From: Hyphomicrobiales bacterium
GTDB taxonomy: Bacteria > Pseudomonadota > Alphaproteobacteria > Rhizobiales > Rhizobiaceae
NCBI GenBank assembly: GCA_900471925.1
Contig: UCGV01000026.1
Span: 248,001 to 312,000, forward strand
Length of the DNA: 64,000 nt
Direction of reading: 5' to 3'
Below the pieces are notes generated by a model. It saw only the letters and a list, made by a program, of their open reading frames with translations. It did no database searches and was not told the DNA's origin. Shown piece after piece: positions 41,871 through 49,550 of this stretch (its first letter is position 1; every line of letters begins with the position of its first letter). The position numbers were made by a program, and so were the translations under genes.

Positions 41871-43175
41871 TTGTATACCGAAATAGCCATCGTCATCCTG
41901 CTCACCATTCTCAATGGCGTCCTAGCAATGTCGGAGCTCGCAATCGTCTCCGCCCGCCCGGCACGTCTCAAGGTTCTGGCGGACCAGGGAAGCAGCGGCG
42001 CGCGGCAGGCTCTGCGGCTTGCCGAAAATCCCGGCCGCTTCCTCTCGACGGTGCAGATCGGCATCACCCTCGTCGGCGTTCTCTCGGGTGCCTTCTCGGG
42101 CGCAACGCTCGGCGCGCGATTCTCCGCCTGGCTTCTGGCTCAGGGCCTGCCTGATGCCTGGGCCGATGGGCTCGGCGTCGGCACGGTGGTCGTGGCGATC
42201 ACCTATCTCTCCCTCATCATCGGCGAACTGGTGCCCAAGCAGATGGCGCTGCGCGCGCCGGAAGCCGTCGCCGCCCGCGTCGCGCCGACCATGACCTATC
42301 TGTCGAAGGCGGCCCTGCCCCTCGTCTGGTTGCTTGACGGTTCCGGCAAGCTCGTTCTTGCCATGCTCGGCCAGTCCGGCAGGAACATGGATGGCGTCAC
42401 CGACGAGGAGATCAAGACGGTGCTGGCAGAAGCCCAGAGCGCCGGCGTCATCGAGAGCGGCGAATCCGCCATGCTGAGCGGCGTCATGCGCCTTGCCGAC
42501 CGCCAGGCGCGCGCCCTGATGACGCCGCGGCGCGACGTCGAGCTCATCGACATCGAAGATACCGCCGAAGAAATCCGCAAGACCATCCACTCGACGACGC
42601 GCACGCGCCTTCCGGTGCGCAAGGGCAGCTCCGACGAGGTTCTCGGCGTTCTCGCCGTGAAGGATTATTACGATGCGCCGGCGGCCACGCGCTCGGGCGA
42701 CTTCATGACGCTGGTGCAGGAAGTGCCGATCATCTCGGACTTTGCCCCTGCCTCCTCGGTCATCGAAGCGATCCGCAAGTCGTCGCAGCACATGGTGCTG
42801 GTCTTCGACGAATACGGCCATTTCGAAGGCGTGATCACCTCCGGCGACATTCTGGAATCGATCATGGGCGTCTTCGGCGACAGCGTCGAAGGCGAGGAAC
42901 AGGCGATCAAGCGGCGTGACGACGGCTCCTATCTCGTATCGGGATGGACACCGATCGACGAGTTCTGCGATTTCATGAACTTCCCGCTCGATGACGATGT
43001 CGAATACCAGACCGTTGCCGGTCTCGTTCTGGAAGAGCTGAAGCACCTGCCCGAGCTCGGCGAATCCTTCGTCAAGAACGACTGGAAGTTCGAAGTGATC
43101 GACCTCGACGGACGGCGTGTCGACAAGGTTCTCGTCAGCGCGCTGGCAAAGAACGAGGCGCGCGCGGAGACCTGA
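41871..43175 (+). CDS. CorC/HlyC-family membrane protein (DUF21-CBS-transporter-associated domain)
   Basis: A 434-residue protein. Residues 1-180 are the DUF21 (CNNM) membrane domain with 3-4 helices (EIAIVILLTILNGVLAMSEL near the start). Residues 200-340 are two CBS domains (MTPRRDVELIDIEDTAEEIR, QHMVLVFDEYGHFEGVITSG). The C-terminal CorC/HlyC domain (residues 350-425) contains DGSYLVSGWTPIDEF. The start is TTG at 41871, directly at the hydrophobic segment. Members are linked to magnesium or cobalt efflux/homeostasis; this is family knowledge. It is followed by kup after 136 bases. Confidence 0.9.
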   Translation: MYTEIAIVILLTILNGVLAMSELAIVSARPARLKVLADQGSSGARQALRLAENPGRFLSTVQIGITLVGVLSGAFSGATLGARFSAWLLAQGLPDAWADGLGVGTVVVAITYLSLIIGELVPKQMALRAPEAVAARVAPTMTYLSKAALPLVWLLDGSGKLVLAMLGQSGRNMDGVTDEEIKTVLAEAQSAGVIESGESAMLSGVMRLADRQARALMTPRRDVELIDIEDTAEEIRKTIHSTTRTRLPVRKGSSDEVLGVLAVKDYYDAPAATRSGDFMTLVQEVPIISDFAPASSVIEAIRKSSQHMVLVFDEYGHFEGVITSGDILESIMGVFGDSVEGEEQAIKRRDDGSYLVSGWTPIDEFCDFMNFPLDDDVEYQTVAGLVLEELKHLPELGESFVKNDWKFEVIDLDGRRVDKVLVSALAKNEARAET

Positions 43176-43311
43176 CCGGCGGCTTCGGTCTCGCATATGC
43201 CCCCTGTGCGAGAGATCCGCTGTCTATGCGATCAAGCGTGCCATTCTCATGGTTCTGCACCATATCTTTATTCCGGTAGCCATCAGCCCGGCGCCATCAG
43301 GGGGAAATTCC

Positions 43312-45216
43312 ATGTCCGCCACGACCACTGACGATGCAGAGCGATCTCATCACGGCCAGCAGAAATTTGCCACCCTCCTGCTGGGCGCGGTCGGCGTGGT
43401 CTATGGCGATATCGGCACGAGCCCGCTCTACGCCTTCCGCGAGGCGTTGCGCCCCTTCTCCCATGACGGCGTCACGCCGCATGAGGTGATCGGCCTGATC
43501 TCACTGATGATCTGGACGCTGACGATCATCGTCACCTTCAAATATGTCCTGTTTCTCCTGCGGGCTGACAATGAAGGCGAAGGCGGAACACTCTCCCTGC
43601 TCGCGCTCCTGATGAAAAAGACCAGTCGGCACGCGACGATCTTCTTCTTTGCCGGCATCATCGGCGCCGCCCTCTTCATCGGCGACGCGATGATCACCCC
43701 TGCCCTTTCAGTGCTCTCCGCGCTCGAGGGCCTGAAGCTCGTGACCCCGGTCTTCACGCCCTATATCCTGCCGGTCGCCATCGTCATCATGCTGCTGCTC
43801 TTCCTGGTGCAGTCAGTCGGCACCGCTTCCGTATCGAAACTCTTCGGGCCGATAACGCTTGTCTGGTTCATCGTGATGGGTCTCGGCGGCCTCATCCATC
43901 TCGCCGACGATCCGGCGATCTTTGCCGCGTTGAACCCGCTCTACGCTTTCGATTTCATCACCCATGCCGGCCTTGTCGGCCTCGTGGTGCTCGGCGCCGT
44001 CTTCCTGACGGTCACAGGCGCCGAGGCGCTCTATGCCGATCTCGGCCATTTCGGCCGCAAACCGATCCAGGCGGCATGGTTTGCCGTCGTCTTTCCCTCG
44101 CTCGCGCTCAACTATCTCGGCCAGGGCGGACTGGTGCTTGCCAATCCGGCGGCGATCTCGGACCCATTCTTCCTGATGTTTCCGGAATGGGCGCTGCTCC
44201 CGGTCGTCATTCTCGCGACAGCTGCCACCATCATCGCCAGCCAGGCTGTCATCACAGGCGCCTTCTCGCTGGCGCGTCAGGCAATCCATCTCGGCTTCCT
44301 GCCACGGCTGGAAATCAGCTTCACCTCGGCTTCCAATACCGGCCAGATCTATGTGCCGGCCGTCAATATGGCCCTGCTCCTCGGCGTGCTCGCTCTGATC
44401 TTCACCTTCGGCTCGTCAGAAGCGCTTGCCACCGCCTACGGCATCTCCGTCACCGGAGCGATGGTCGTCACCACGATCCTCTCCTTCCAGTTCCTGCGCG
44501 TCGTCTGGGGCTGGAACGTGCTGACAGCCGCCGCCGTTCTCCTGCCGCTCTTCATCCTCGAAAGCGTCTTCCTCGGCGCCAATCTCCTGAAAATCCACGA
44601 TGGCGGCTACGTGCCCGTGCTGATCGCCGGCGTGCTGATGATCATGATGTGGACCTGGAAGAAGGGAACCAACCTGGTCCGCCAGAAAGCCGCCGGCAGC
44701 GAAATACCACTGCTGCCCTTCATCGCCTCGATCGAACGCAAGTCGGATCACGCGCCAGTCCAGGTGCCGGGCACCGCGATCTTCCTGTCGAGCCTTACCG
44801 ACGTGACGCCGGGCGTGCTGCTTCACAATCTCAAGCACAACCGCGTCCTGCACGCCCGCAACGTCATCCTCAGCATCAAGACCGCGCCGCGCCCCTATGT
44901 GCCGGACAGCGACCGGGTGACCATCGAAAGGCTCTCGGATCGCTTCAGCAGGATCGAACTGCTCTTCGGCTTCATGGAGGATCAGAACGTGACGAAGGCG
45001 CTGCCACTGTGCCGCAAGGCGGGCTTCGATTTCGAGATCATGTCCACCTCCTTCTATCTCGGCCGCCGCAAGCTCGTCGGCGACCCGAATACCGGCCTGC
45101 CTGCCTGGCAGGACCGCCTCTTCATCGCCATGGCCAGCTTCGCTATCGACCCCTCGGACTATTTCCAGCTACCGAGCAATCGCGTGGTGGAGCTGGGCGA
45201 ACAGATGGTGATCTGA
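43312..45216 (+). CDS. kup: Kup-family potassium transporter
   Basis: A 634-residue integral membrane protein for K+ uptake. The signature GVVYGDIGTSPLYAFREAL is at residues 25-45; about 12 transmembrane segments follow, and a soluble C-terminal domain of about 170 residues. The ATG at 43312 with GGGGAAA upstream gives the normal Kup length; the longer open frame overlaps the CorC-like gene. Rhizobia often carry several kup paralogues, so the paralogue number is not assigned. It is probably transcribed alone. Confidence 0.94.
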   Translation: MSATTTDDAERSHHGQQKFATLLLGAVGVVYGDIGTSPLYAFREALRPFSHDGVTPHEVIGLISLMIWTLTIIVTFKYVLFLLRADNEGEGGTLSLLALLMKKTSRHATIFFFAGIIGAALFIGDAMITPALSVLSALEGLKLVTPVFTPYILPVAIVIMLLLFLVQSVGTASVSKLFGPITLVWFIVMGLGGLIHLADDPAIFAALNPLYAFDFITHAGLVGLVVLGAVFLTVTGAEALYADLGHFGRKPIQAAWFAVVFPSLALNYLGQGGLVLANPAAISDPFFLMFPEWALLPVVILATAATIIASQAVITGAFSLARQAIHLGFLPRLEISFTSASNTGQIYVPAVNMALLLGVLALIFTFGSSEALATAYGISVTGAMVVTTILSFQFLRVVWGWNVLTAAAVLLPLFILESVFLGANLLKIHDGGYVPVLIAGVLMIMMWTWKKGTNLVRQKAAGSEIPLLPFIASIERKSDHAPVQVPGTAIFLSSLTDVTPGVLLHNLKHNRVLHARNVILSIKTAPRPYVPDSDRVTIERLSDRFSRIELLFGFMEDQNVTKALPLCRKAGFDFEIMSTSFYLGRRKLVGDPNTGLPAWQDRLFIAMASFAIDPSDYFQLPSNRVVELGEQMVI

Positions 45217-45276
45217 GGGAGGCCGTTCCTCTTTCCCCTCCGGGGCCACTACAACGCGCTGAGCGCGATCCCGCTT

Positions 45277-45516
45277 TCATGCTAAATTAGCTCTCCTGAC
45301 GCCAATCACTGCGGGCGAAAGAGCTATGGCAGCAGGAAGCAAATCCTCCCAAACGGGGTGCCACTGAGACGTCGCCACAAATTCAATCCGAAGCGAGATC
45401 CCAAGCCATAGGTGCTCGCCCAAGCCAATCGCATGGACGTCCTTTCGAACGGGCGTGCCGGGCGTCACGCCGGACCGATAGGCGTCCGACGCAGCCCATT
45501 CCTTATAGCACCACAA
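45277..45516 (-). CDS. Possible short protein or gene fragment
   Basis: A 79-codon open frame directly upstream of the LLM stop in the direction of that gene, product ending IALSPAVIGVRRANLA. It has a protein-like balance of hydrophobic and Trp residues (EHLWLGISLRIEFVATSQWH), unlike the arginine-rich shadows around it. I do not recognise a family. It fills most of the 300 bases between kup and the LLM gene. It could be a relic of a larger gene or a real small protein; no convincing ribosome site was found. Confidence 0.3.
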   Translation of the reverse strand: MWCYKEWAASDAYRSGVTPGTPVRKDVHAIGLGEHLWLGISLRIEFVATSQWHPVWEDLLPAAIALSPAVIGVRRANLA

Positions 45517-46566
45517 TCACGCCGCAGCGGCTGTTGCTATCTTGGCTTTCACGGCCGGAACGACCTCCTGCCCATACAGCGTGATGCTCCGCTTGAGGGA
45601 TTCATGCGGCATGGTGCCAATGCTGTATTTTAGCTGAAAGCGCTGAATACCGAGCGTCCCGATAACAGGAGCAAGCTTTGCGGCCACGGTATCAGGCGCG
45701 CCCACGTAGAGCGAACCCTGGTCGATCTCCGCTTCGTATTCCCTCTCCGTAACGGCCCCCCAACCGCGTTCACGACCGATGCGATCGCGCATGGCCCGAT
45801 AATGGGGCCAGAACTCGGCCTTTGCCTCGGCATCAGTTTGCCCGATATAGCCCGGCGAATGAACGCCAACAGGAAGCGTCGATTGGTTCAGCTTTTCCAG
45901 CGCCTGACGATACAGATCGACATAGGGTGCAAAGCGATAGGGACTTCCGCCGATGATCGCCAACATCAATGGAAAACCGTATTGCGCCGCCCGGATCACG
46001 GAGTTCGGACTGCCTCCTACGCCAAGCCATGTCTTCAACGGCCCCTTCTCCACGAGCGGAAAGACCCGTTGTCCGGTCAAGGGCGCCCTGGTCGTGCCGG
46101 ACCAGCTTACAGGCTGCTGCTCGAGAAGCCGGGCAAATAGCTCGACCTTCTCCTCGAAAAGCGTCTCATAGTCGTCGAGTGAATATCCGAACAGCGGGAA
46201 GGATTCTGTGAAGGAGCCCCTCCCCAGGATGACTTCTGCGCGGCCGTTTGAGGCAGCATCTACTGTTGCGAACCGCTGAAACACCCTGACAGGATCATCG
46301 GAACTCAACACTGTCACGGCCGAGCCGAGTTTGATCCGATCCGTCACCGTTGCGATTGCGGCCAGGACGGTTTCAGGAGTGGAGACGGCAAAATCTTCGC
46401 GGTGATGTTCACCGATGCCAAAGAAATCGATACCGACCTCATCAGCAAGGACGGCCTCCTTGATGACGTTACGAATGACCTGGGCGTAGCTTTCAGGTTT
46501 GCCGTTTGAATCGTGCGTCACGTCACCAAACGTGTCTAATCCGAATTCGACATTGGAATTTGTCAT
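45517..46566 (-). CDS. LLM-class flavin-dependent oxidoreductase (luciferase-like)
   Basis: A 349-residue bacterial-luciferase-fold enzyme, using FMN or F420-type flavin. Family motifs: GIDFFGIGEHHREDFAVSTP near residue 45, RIKLGSAVTVLSSDDPVRVF near 80, RGSFTESFPLFGY and GSPYRFAPYVDLYRQALEK. The ATG at 46564-46566, with GAGGAAAA just upstream, is preferred; a start at 46572 is equally near. Substrate is unknown; such enzymes are monooxygenases for alkanes, sulfonates or xenobiotics. It has no co-directional partner. Confidence 0.88.
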   Translation of the reverse strand: MTNSNVEFGLDTFGDVTHDSNGKPESYAQVIRNVIKEAVLADEVGIDFFGIGEHHREDFAVSTPETVLAAIATVTDRIKLGSAVTVLSSDDPVRVFQRFATVDAASNGRAEVILGRGSFTESFPLFGYSLDDYETLFEEKVELFARLLEQQPVSWSGTTRAPLTGQRVFPLVEKGPLKTWLGVGGSPNSVIRAAQYGFPLMLAIIGGSPYRFAPYVDLYRQALEKLNQSTLPVGVHSPGYIGQTDAEAKAEFWPHYRAMRDRIGRERGWGAVTEREYEAEIDQGSLYVGAPDTVAAKLAPVIGTLGIQRFQLKYSIGTMPHESLKRSITLYGQEVVPAVKAKIATAAAA

Positions 46567-46955
46567 GATCATTTTTCCTCGGGCCGGATCGGACAAATTT
46601 GCCGACGCCCTCTCACTTGGATTCGGCAATTAAGTGATATGTCGAGCCTGGAAATGAAATGGCGAAAAAATCGATCATGACGATCGAAACCGTCGAAGAG
46701 TGCGCGGTGTTAACGCTCCGCCCTTTCCATCCCATTTGTCGCAGCATGCCCAAACCAAAGACGAAAAAGAAAGAAAGCGACGATCGCGAGCTGATCTCAC
46801 CCTCATCATGCCGGACGCGCTCGCTGAGGAAACAAAGGGAATCCGGGCGACCTGAGCAGAGCGCTGGCAAAGTCTTGCCAAAATTAAGCGGATGCGAGGA
46901 GTTCGGCAGCGATGGCCTGCTGCGCTAGGATTTGAACATTCGCAGCGAAACCAAC
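46567..46955. other. Intergenic region of 389 bases without a supported gene
   Basis: Open frames of 85-89 codons occur on both strands (46613-46870 and 46659-46928), but they read through each other and neither shows a ribosome site or recognisable motifs. The stretch near 46747-46780 is A-rich. I find no repeat, RNA gene or operator in it. Confidence 0.4.
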
Positions 46956-47219
46956 CTACGGCTTGGGTTTAAAGAATCTATCGGCTTCGTTCATGGCATT
47001 TCGCGCGGAACCGTACAATTTGCCTATCGCATCGCGCATTTCGGAAAACGCCTGCACAGTTCGCGGTGAGATGTAGTCGCCTCTGGCTTCGGCGTTGAGC
47101 CGTAGTGCTCTCTCGCAGTCGGCAGCAATTTGATCGAGCTCCGGTGAAACCTTATAGAGCCGTCCCAAAATGGCGTCGATGTCACCCTTGGCGTGTTCGG
47201 ACATTCGTTCTGACATCAA
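46956..47219 (-). CDS. Small helical protein of unknown function
   Basis: An 87-residue soluble protein with long amphipathic helices: KGDIDAILGRLYKVSPELDQ, IAADCERALRLNAEARGDYI and SEMRDAIGKLYGSARNAMNE. It resembles a two-helix bundle or small coiled-coil protein. No family is recognised. The start could be either ATG of the MMSERM beginning. It is alone between the LLM gene and the DUF1127-like genes. Confidence 0.6.
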   Translation of the reverse strand: MMSERMSEHAKGDIDAILGRLYKVSPELDQIAADCERALRLNAEARGDYISPRTVQAFSEMRDAIGKLYGSARNAMNEADRFFKPKP

Positions 47220-47397
47220 ACCTCACCGCTCCGTTGCGCATCGCTCCTACAGCAGCATCCCCCGCCCGCCTTCGTCAACCATGGCACCATCCAATTCGCC
47301 GCAAAGGCAATGCCCCGTGGCCGCGCTGAAATGAAGACCGATCCATGAGCCGCAGAGCAGCCTGACGCACCTTCCAACGCGACCCCGCACCGGCCCT

Positions 47398-47447
47398 ATC
47401 TTTCAATTTTCCTGAACCTGAGAGCCAGTTCATTTCATTTGTTTGAA
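47398..47447. promoter_or_regulatory. Sequence shared with the LysR operator region, upstream of a small-protein gene
   Basis: ATCTTTCAATTTTCCTGAA (47398-47416) matches 38577-38595 at 18 of 19 bases. The following stretch GAGCC...TTCATTTCATTTGTTTGAA is also similar to the LysR-side sequence (GAGCC...TTGATTGAA). It lies about 60-110 bases before a small-protein gene at 47509, so it fits a regulator-binding site. Confidence 0.55.
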
Positions 47448-47508
47448 CCAGCCATCATCCCTATATTTTAGCTTGTGACGATGAGGCTGAAGAAAAAGGA
47501 GGCCGACC

Positions 47509-47676
47509 ATGTCGCAAATAGCAGGCTACAATTTCCTGCAGCTTTTCTTCGCATACCGGGCGCGCCTGTTTCGGGTGGCCGTACGGGAGAGGATCAGGCA
47601 GGAAATGAAGCAATATCCGCCGCATCTTGCGGCCGATATTTCCGCCCTGCCGGCTCTCGATGAGCAGCAGCGATAG
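47509..47676 (+). CDS. Small basic protein, DUF1127-like
   Basis: A 55-codon gene (ATG 47509, TAG 47674-47676) with a strong ribosome site AAGGAGG six bases upstream. The product begins MSQIAGYNFLQLFFAYRARL, then FRVAVRERIRQEMKQYPP and HLAADISALPALDEQQR. Its basic aromatic first half and acidic tail are like the small DUF1127 (YjiS-type) proteins, although it lacks the exact DUF1127 core. It is the first of two such genes in a row, separated by 117 bases. Confidence 0.72.
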   Translation: MSQIAGYNFLQLFFAYRARLFRVAVRERIRQEMKQYPPHLAADISALPALDEQQR

Positions 47677-47793
47677 TTCAACGCCGCTTATGGTACTCAT
47701 AAAATCTATTCGTTTGAATGATGAGTGTCGCAAGCGCATAATCTAATTTAGAGGATACGCCAATCCCGTATCCCGCAAGGAAAGGAAACGGAA

Positions 47794-47997
47794 ATGACCT
47801 CGATAACCTTCAGAGATGGCGGCAAGAGCCATTCATCCTATGGCAGCCATTCCTCCCTCGGCTCCTTTGCCGACAAGATCGTTCGCGCCTATCGCCGCTG
47901 GCAGACGGAACGGCAGATTGAATCCATGCCGATGGACGTCCGCAAGGATATCGGCTGGCCGAGCGCCGACGAAAACCGCAGAACCACGGCTCGATAA
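47794..47997 (+). CDS. DUF1127 (YjiS-like) small protein
   Basis: A 67-residue protein with the DUF1127-type core: FADKIVRAYRRWQTERQIES, MPMDVRKDIGWPSADENR. The ATG is preceded by GGAAAGGAAACGGAA. In alphaproteobacteria DUF1127 small proteins are linked to RNA binding and metabolism, and some are controlled by LysR regulators. A sequence TGAATGATGAG (47716-47726), also present beside the LysR gene at 38592-38602, lies 68 bases upstream. It is followed by a terminator at 48054. Confidence 0.8.
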   Translation: MTSITFRDGGKSHSSYGSHSSLGSFADKIVRAYRRWQTERQIESMPMDVRKDIGWPSADENRRTTAR

Positions 47998-48053
47998 AGA
48001 CAGGGCCTGTTGATGCAATCACATGCAATGAATGCGACATACCTCCCAGGATG

Positions 48054-48088
48054 AAGGCGGTGACTGCCCCAAGCAGTACCGCCTTTTT
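48054..48088 (+). terminator. Rho-independent terminator after the DUF1127 gene
   Basis: AAGGCGGTGACTGC (48054-48067) pairs with GCAGTACCGCCTT (48073-48085) around a short loop and is followed by TTTTTC. The imperfect stem has one bulged base. It is 57 bases past the DUF1127 stop. Confidence 0.82.
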
Positions 48089-48299
48089 CTTTTCCGCCGC
48101 CTGCCGTTTCCCCCTTGAAATTCATGGTTCTACCGCGCTGCAGCGACATCCTGTGGCCCGCTCACGCCGCAAATCACTGACGATGTCGCATATTTGCTCT
48201 TCCTAGCCGCATTTATCCATGCCAGTGTCGCTTTTGGAACATCGGAACGACGCATTCCAAGCGACCAATAGGCTGTCGCCCTCGAGCATGGATTTTTCA

Positions 48300-49322
48300 A
48301 TGAACAAGATGCAGCTCAAGAAACGTTCCGTAGTCTTTTTCATGGTTCCGCAATTCACCATGCTGCCCTTTTCGGCCGCGGTGGATACGCTGCGGATTGC
48401 AAACCGCATGCTCGGCTATCCGGCCTATACCTGGCGGCTGAGCTCGGTCGATGGCGAAAAGGTCTATTCTTCCTGCGGCATCGGCGTGGAGGCCAATTCC
48501 TCGCTCGCCGAAGAACGCCGACATCTGGCCGGTGAAAACCGCCCGGGTATGGTGCTCGTCTGTTCCGGCATCGATGTCGAGGAGTTCAACAACAAGTCGG
48601 TCAATGCCTGGCTGCGCGAATCCTATAATCGCGGCGTCGCCGTCGGTTCGCTCTGTACGGGCGCCCATGTGCTGGCCCAGGCCGGCCTCTTGAACGGCAA
48701 GCGCTGCGCGATCCACTGGGAGAACCTGCCGGGCTTTTCCGAAGCCTTCCCGCAGGCCGAGGTCTATGCCGATCTCTACGAGGTCGACAATAATCTCTAT
48801 ACCTGTGCCGGCGGAACGGCCTCGCTCGACATGATGCTGAACCTTGTCGGCGAAGATTTCGGCGAAAGCCTCGTCAACCGCATCTGCGAGCAGCATCTGA
48901 CCGACCGCGTGCGCAACCCGCATGATCGCCAGCGCCTGCCGCTGCGCGCCCGTCTCGGCGTCCAGAACGCCAAGGTGCTCTCGATCATCGAGCTGATGGA
49001 AGGCAATCTCGCCGAGCCGCTGTCGCTGCTGGAGATCGCCGAGGGTGCGGGCCTGTCGCGCCGCCAGATCGAACGCCTCTTCCGCCAGGAAATGGGCCGC
49101 TCTCCTGCCCGCTACTATCTCGAAATCCGCCTCGACCGCGCCCGCCACCTGCTCGTCCAGTCCTCGATGCCGGTGGTCGAAGTGGCTGTCGCCTGCGGCT
49201 TCGTCTCCGCCTCGCACTTCTCCAAGTGTTATCGCGAACTCTACCACCGCTCGCCCCAGCAGGAGCGCGCCGAGCGCAAGATGACGGTGACGGCTGGTCG
49301 CCAGCAGGCGGTAGCTGCTTGA
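48300..49322 (+). CDS. GlxA-family transcriptional regulator (DJ-1/PfpI plus AraC HTH)
   Basis: A 340-residue regulator. Residues 10-180 are a DJ-1/PfpI-like domain (FFMVPQFTMLPFSAAVDTLR), with GSLCTGAHVLAQAGLLNGKR in the nucleophile-elbow region. Residues 225-325 are the AraC DNA-binding domain (LSLLEIAEGAGLSRRQIERL; VVEVAVACGFVSASHFSKCY). The ATG at 48300 is chosen; an in-frame ATG four codons earlier is possible. In this family GbdR-type members control glycine betaine/dimethylglycine catabolism, and a dimethylglycine dehydrogenase-like gene lies at 52-54.6 kb, but the link is circumstantial. Terminated at 49352. Confidence 0.88.
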   Translation: MNKMQLKKRSVVFFMVPQFTMLPFSAAVDTLRIANRMLGYPAYTWRLSSVDGEKVYSSCGIGVEANSSLAEERRHLAGENRPGMVLVCSGIDVEEFNNKSVNAWLRESYNRGVAVGSLCTGAHVLAQAGLLNGKRCAIHWENLPGFSEAFPQAEVYADLYEVDNNLYTCAGGTASLDMMLNLVGEDFGESLVNRICEQHLTDRVRNPHDRQRLPLRARLGVQNAKVLSIIELMEGNLAEPLSLLEIAEGAGLSRRQIERLFRQEMGRSPARYYLEIRLDRARHLLVQSSMPVVEVAVACGFVSASHFSKCYRELYHRSPQQERAERKMTVTAGRQQAVAA

Positions 49323-49351
49323 GGCAGCAAGGTGCATCAGGGAAGATCAAG

Positions 49352-49375
49352 GGCGGCTCACTGGGCCGCCTTTTT
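49352..49375 (+). terminator. Rho-independent terminator after the GlxA-type gene
   Basis: GGCGGC (49352-49357) pairs with GCCGCC (49365-49370) and is followed by TTTTTC at 49371. It lies 30 bases past the regulator stop. Confidence 0.8.
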
Positions 49376-49418
49376 CTTTGGGCCATCTCTTTGATTTGCG
49401 AGGGCGCCACCCCTTTTC

Positions 49419-49504
49419 CGTCATGCTCGGGCCTGTCCCGAGCATCTGCTGCCCTCTCGACTTCTGGAACCTAGCAGATCCTCGGGACAAGCCCGAGGAT
49501 GACG
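49419..49504. repeat. Double-hairpin intergenic repeat, copy B (RIME-like)
   Basis: The arms at 49419-49449 and 49474-49504 are identical, base for base, to the arms at 5459-5489 and 5512-5542, whereas the 24-base centre is unrelated to the 22-base centre there. It lies between the GlxA-type gene terminator and the 3' end of the convergent diguanylate cyclase gene. Confidence 0.87.
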
Positions 49505-49550
49505 CCAGACAATGGATGTATGTCGCGAATGATGAGAGGAGGACAGCGCC

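Noticed and set aside
46613..46928. Two overlapping open frames on opposite strands between the LLM gene and the 87-residue gene
   Set aside because: They read through each other, and neither has a start signal or a protein-like pattern.
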